Assembly (NCBI GenBank): GCA_021159185.1
Contig: JAGGSH010000034.1
Span: forward strand, 1-40,462
Reading direction: 5' to 3'
DNA length: 40,462 nucleotides
From: a bacterium
Lineage (GTDB): Bacteria > Patescibacteriota > Minisyncoccia > Moranbacterales > UBA9337
How positions within the stretch are numbered: the first letter of the stretch is position 1; each line of letters begins with the position of its first letter. Shown here piece after piece: positions 36,856 to 40,462 of the stretch. Under the pieces are notes generated by a model that saw only the letters and a list, made by a program, of their open reading frames with translations, did no database searches and was not told the DNA's origin. The translations under genes and the position numbers were made by a program.

Positions 36856-37272
36856 CTATTTCTTTACCTTAACGGCAATTTTTTTAGGCTTAGCCTCTTC
36901 GGCTTTGGGAAGGATAATCTTCAAAATCCCTTTCTCATAGCTGGCCTTTGCTTGGCTGCTTTTTACATTCATTGGAAGAATCACCGAACGGGAAAAACTT
37001 CCTTCTCTTATTTCTTTGCGGTAATAATTTTCTTTTTTGACTTCCTTTTTTTCTTCTGTCTCGCCAGAAATAGTCAGAACATCATTTTCTATTGAAATAT
37101 CCACTTTCTCGGGATCAATTCCCGTCAGCGGAGTTTCTATAATCACTTCGTCTTTTTTTTGGTAAATATCCACTAAGGGAGTAAAATCAAACCCCTCTTC
37201 CAATATTCCCTCTTCAAAAAACCTGTCTAAATTTCGCCAAGAAGACCACGGCGCCAATTTTCTAGGCATCAT
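36856..37272 (-). CDS. Small heat-shock protein Hsp20
   Basis: FTPLVDIYQKKDEVIIETPLTGIDPEKVDISIENDVLTISGE...SFSRSVILP...ASYEKGILKIILPK. Confidence 0.93.
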   Translation of the reverse strand: MMPRKLAPWSSWRNLDRFFEEGILEEGFDFTPLVDIYQKKDEVIIETPLTGIDPEKVDISIENDVLTISGETEEKKEVKKENYYRKEIREGSFSRSVILPMNVKSSQAKASYEKGILKIILPKAEEAKPKKIAVKVKK

Positions 37273-37339
37273 AATATCACCTCGCTTTCTATATAAAAAA
37301 TCACTCTTACTCGCTTTAAATTAGATAGTTGCTCGTGAG

Positions 37340-37867
37340 TCACTCAAGTGTCACTCTTGCCGGACGAATAATCTTGTCTCCGATTTTATAACCTCTTAAA
37401 ATTATTTTCTTGATTACGCTTTTATTCATTGTTCGCTTGCCTGCCGGCGAAGCAGATTGTTCGTTATTTGTTGTTCGTTCTGCAATGGCTTCATGAATTT
37501 CGGGATTAAAATTATTTCCCGCTTTAATTTTAATTTCTTCCACTCCATTGTCAGCTAGAACCGTCTCTAATTGTTTTTGAATATGCGTTATTCCTTGAAC
37601 CCAAGCACTGTCTTTTTGTTCTTCGGGTATATGTTCCGTAGCTGCTTGGAAATTATCCAGAACCGGCAAAATTTGCGTCACGATATTTTCCGTAGAATAT
37701 TTTATAATATCTTTTTGAGATTCAGCTTGCCGTTTTTTATAATTTTCAAAATCCGCCTGACAGCGTTTCCACCCATTTAAATATTCTTGAGATTGTTTTT
37801 TGAAATCTTTTTTCGGAAAACTATTTTTTTCTTTACCGAAAATTTTTCCTTTTTTCTTTTCTTCCAT
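37340..37867 (-). CDS. grpE: Nucleotide exchange factor GrpE with repeat-encoded insertion
   Basis: DFENYKKRQAESQKDIIKYSTENIVTQILPVLDNF; NFNPEIHEAIAE...ILRGYKIGDKIIRPARVTL. Confidence 0.9.
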   Translation of the reverse strand: MEEKKKGKIFGKEKNSFPKKDFKKQSQEYLNGWKRCQADFENYKKRQAESQKDIIKYSTENIVTQILPVLDNFQAATEHIPEEQKDSAWVQGITHIQKQLETVLADNGVEEIKIKAGNNFNPEIHEAIAERTTNNEQSASPAGKRTMNKSVIKKIILRGYKIGDKIIRPARVTLE

Positions 37868-37872
37868 ATCTT

Positions 37873-38616
37873 CTAAATAAAATTGATAAGCAAAACTATC
37901 GCTGTTGACGATCCCAGTATTTTTCTCACATACTCAATCAATGATTTGTTTTTGGCATACCGCATTCTTTTAGGTCCAATCAACGCCAATATCCCTTTTT
38001 CCCCGCTTTTTAATTTATAAGGAGAAACGACCATAGAGCATCCAGACATCTCGTTCACCGGGTTTTCCCGCCCGATAAAAATCTTTGTTTCGCCTTCTTT
38101 CACTTCGTCAATTATTTGGTCAAATTTTTCATCAATATAGTCCAGTATTTCAGCCAAGCGGCACACTTCATCCAGTTCCTGAAATTCCGGCTCTTCCATA
38201 AGTTCGCTCATACCGAAATTACAAAAGTCGTCTTTACCCAAGGCTCCGCTAATGGCTAAATTTCCGCTAAGAGCCGAGAGAAGTTTGGCGGTAGTTCTGG
38301 AAAGCCGGGTGTTTTTAGCCTTAAGTTTTAGCAATTCTTCTTTCAGTTTTATTTGCTCCCGCTTTGTAAGTTCGCGGTCTTTCATTACTTCCTCCACAAA
38401 ATAACGGTAGCCTTTATCAGTCGGGATTCTTCCGGCGCTAATGTGCGGTTGGTATAAATAGCCATCTTTTTCCAACGCGGACATATCATTCCTGATAGTA
38501 GCCGGGCTAATCTCAAGATTATACTTTTCCGCTAAAACTTTTGATCCCGCGGGGATAACCGTGTTGGTATATTCCTTAATCACCGCCGCTAAAATTTTCT
38601 CTTGCCTGTCATTCAT
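37873..38616 (-). CDS. hrcA: Heat-inducible transcription repressor HrcA
   Basis: KILAAVIKEYTNTVIPAGSKVLAEKYNLEISPATIRNDMSALEKDGYLYQPHISAGRIPTDKGYRYFV. Confidence 0.94.
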   Translation of the reverse strand: MNDRQEKILAAVIKEYTNTVIPAGSKVLAEKYNLEISPATIRNDMSALEKDGYLYQPHISAGRIPTDKGYRYFVEEVMKDRELTKREQIKLKEELLKLKAKNTRLSRTTAKLLSALSGNLAISGALGKDDFCNFGMSELMEEPEFQELDEVCRLAEILDYIDEKFDQIIDEVKEGETKIFIGRENPVNEMSGCSMVVSPYKLKSGEKGILALIGPKRMRYAKNKSLIEYVRKILGSSTAIVLLINFI

Positions 38617-38642
38617 AACTATGCTGAAAGTATAGCATATTG

Positions 38643-38669
38643 TTAGCAGTCGTCAAGTCCGAGTGCTAA
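38643..38669 (-). promoter_or_regulatory. CIRCE (HrcA operator) upstream of hrcA
   Basis: Minus strand TTAGCACTC-N9-GACTGCTAA; one mismatch from consensus. Confidence 0.9.
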
Positions 38670-38710
38670 AATATTTTGCTTTAACTAAAAACGGCTGATA
38701 CAATGGAAAT

Positions 38711-40462
38711 ATGGCCATGAAAAATAAAAAAATTATTATAAGTATTGTTCCGCTTACCGGAATTTCTTTGACGCGTGATCAGTTTTTTTATTATCTCTAC
38801 GATAAAAAAATATCAAACGGATCACTGGCTTCAATTCCTTTGGGCAGGAGAAAAATTGAAGGCGTGGTTATTGGCAACAAATCTGATTTTAAACGATTGG
38901 GAAATATTCAGCTCAAAAAAATCAATTCCGTGATTGAAGAAAATTTTTTAACTCCGGAACAATTAAAGCTGGCTGAACTTATTTCGGATTACTATATCAT
39001 TTCATTGGGAATAGTTTTGAAAAGTTTCATACCGAAAAGAACGCAGGCAAGAAGTAAGCAGAAAACAAAAAACAAAAAGCAAAAAGCAAAAAAAATCATT
39101 TTAACTAACGAGCAAAAAGAAGCAATAAAACAAATCGTAAAAAAAGCTACCCGCCTGCCGGACAAGCAGGCAAGCTGCAAGCTGCAAGCTGCAAGCTACT
39201 ATTTATATAGTTCCGCTTCTTCCAATAAAACCGAAATTTATATTGATACGATTTTAAAACTCAAGAAGCAAAATTTGAAATCCCAGTTTTTAATTTTGCT
39301 TCCTGAATTAATTCTTGTGTTTCAGATAATTGAAAGATTTAGCGCTTATTTTAAAGAAAATGAAATAGCGGTCTTGACCGGTAAAATTTCCAAAGGGAAC
39401 TTTTACCGGAATTGGCAGAAAATAAAAACGGGAAAAGCTAAAATTATCATTGGCACCCGCCAAGCTATTTTCGCCCCTTTTAAAAATCTGAAGCTGATTA
39501 TCGTTGACGAAGAACAGGATATTTCCTTCAAACAATGGGACAGAAGCCCTCGTTATGATGCCAGAAAATTAGCTGAAGAACTAGCTAAAATTCACCAAGT
39601 TAAAATAGTATTCGGATCAGCCACCCCCAGCATTGAATCATATTATAAAGCGCTGAACAAAAAATATAAATTATTAAAACTGCCTGGATTAAGAAGCGAG
39701 CCACAAGCCACAAGCCACAAGCCACAAGCTAAAATTGTGGATTTGCGAAAGGAGAAATGGATTAAAAATTATTCTCCCATCTCCAAGAAGCTGGAATCTG
39801 AAATCAAGTACGCTTTAAAACATAAACTTCAAACTATACTTTTTATCAATCGCCAAGGGATGAGCGCTTTTTCCGTTTGTCAAAATTGCAAGACGGTTTT
39901 GAAATGCCCGAAATGTGATCGGGCGCTGGTTTATCAAAATAGAGGCATCTATAGATGCCTCTATTGCAATTATAAATCGTCTATTTTTCCAAAATGCTCC
40001 AAATGCCAGGGGATGAATTTTAAAAATGTGGGAATCGGCACCCAAAAAGTTGAAGCGGAAATTAAAAAACTTTTTCCTTTCGCTAAAACAGCCAGGGTTG
40101 ATTCCGAAACAATGAAAAAAGCAAACGCTCATGAAAAACTTTTTGAAAAATTTTCCAAAAATAAAATAAGTATTTTAATAGGCACTCAAATGATTGCCAA
40201 AGGCTGGAATTTGCAAAATGTCGGTTTGGTTGGTATTATTGACGCTGACAGCTTGCTGAATATGCCCGATTTCAGAACCAATGAAAAAGCTTTTCAAAAT
40301 TTACTCCAAGTTATCGGAAAAACGGCGCGGCCAAAGAATAACGCGCGCGGAACAGCTATTATCCAGACTTGCGATCCGGAAAATTTTATTATAAAAACGG
40401 CGGCTGAAATGGATTTTGAAAAATTTTATAAAAAAGAAATTAAAGAAAGAAAAGTTTTAAAC
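38711..40462 (+). CDS. priA: PriA-like primosomal protein N', helicase motifs degenerate, 3' end truncated by window
   Basis: Manual translation open to the window end: PLGRRKIEGVVIG; VDEEQDISFKQWDRSPRYDARKLAEE; VFGSATPSIES; zinc-binding CQNCKTVLKCPKCDRAL...CLYCNY...CSKC; GTQMIAKGWNLQNVGLVGIIDADSLLNMPDFR. Confidence 0.9.
   Translation, partial: MAMKNKKIIISIVPLTGISLTRDQFFYYLYDKKISNGSLASIPLGRRKIEGVVIGNKSDFKRLGNIQLKKINSVIEENFLTPEQLKLAELISDYYIISLGIVLKSFIPKRTQARSKQKTKNKKQKAKKIILTNEQKEAIKQIVKKATRLPDKQASCKLQAASYYLYSSASSNKTEIYIDTILKLKKQNLKSQFLILLPELILVFQIIERFSAYFKENEIAVLTGKISKGNFYRNWQKIKTGKAKIIIGTRQAIFAPFKNLKLIIVDEEQDISFKQWDRSPRYDARKLAEELAKIHQVKIVFGSATPSIESYYKALNKKYKLLKLPGLRSEPQATSHKPQAKIVDLRKEKWIKNYSPISKKLESEIKYALKHKLQTILFINRQGMSAFSVCQNCKTVLKCPKCDRALVYQNRGIYRCLYCNYKSSIFPKCSKCQGMNFKNVGIGTQKVEAEIKKLFPFAKTARVDSETMKKANAHEKLFEKFSKNKISILIGTQMIAKGWNLQNVGLVGIIDADSLLNMPDFRTNEKAFQNLLQVIGKTARPKNNARGTAIIQTCDPENFIIKTAAEMDFEKFYKKEIKERKVLN
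39053..39087. repeat. 7-nt-periodic repeat in priA (AGTAAGC AGAAAAC AAAAAAC AAAAAGC AAAAAGC)
   Basis: Direct reading; encodes a Lys/Gln-rich linker (SKQKTKNKKQKAKK). Confidence 0.8.
39170..39197. repeat. Heptanucleotide tandem repeat GCAAGCT x4 in priA
   Basis: gcaagct gcaagct gcaagct gcaagct, preceded by cctgccggacaagcagg hairpin. Confidence 0.95.
39701..39728. repeat. Heptanucleotide tandem repeat CCACAAG x4 in priA
   Basis: ccacaag ccacaag ccacaag ccacaag. Confidence 0.95.
39938..39965. repeat. 28-bp perfect palindrome in priA zinc-binding region
   Basis: AATAGAGGCATCTATAGATGCCTCTATT. Confidence 0.95.

Overview
A 40.5-kb, AT-rich bacterial chromosomal segment. Gene content, compact layout and repeat style suggest a Candidate Phyla Radiation/Patescibacteria-like genome, but this is inference and no taxonomic test was possible. 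About 1-13 kb is an envelope glycan region: a multi-TM glycosyltransferase-like protein, several GT4 enzymes, a polyprenyl-glycosylphosphotransferase, a Wzz-like protein and a WecG/TagA enzyme. It is interrupted by rnpB and followed by gltX. About 13-33 kb holds a C39-type coiled-coil peptidase, iscU/iscS, an HtrA-like pseudoprotease, clpB, an intact HtrA, ferredoxin, ftsX/ftsE, recJ, a receiver/zinc-ribbon protein, ADP-forming acyl-CoA synthetase and dnaJ. About 33-38.7 kb is a heat-shock cluster (dnaK, hsp20, grpE, hrcA, with CIRCE sites at hrcA and dnaJ). The window ends inside a degenerate priA. Main observations: (i) dispersed palindromes and 7-nt-periodic repeats appear in frame inside at least six protein genes, including gltX, grpE and priA; (ii) a repeat-like hairpin enlarges rnpB; (iii) an orphan promoter plus terminator between hsp20 and dnaK predicts a ~75-nt CU-rich small RNA; (iv) clpB is flanked by two diverged copies of one structured intergenic cassette carrying boxA-like motifs; (v) several proteins have lost key catalytic residues (HtrA-like, receiver domain, PriA). 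No CRISPR array, tRNA, rRNA or transposase was recognised.
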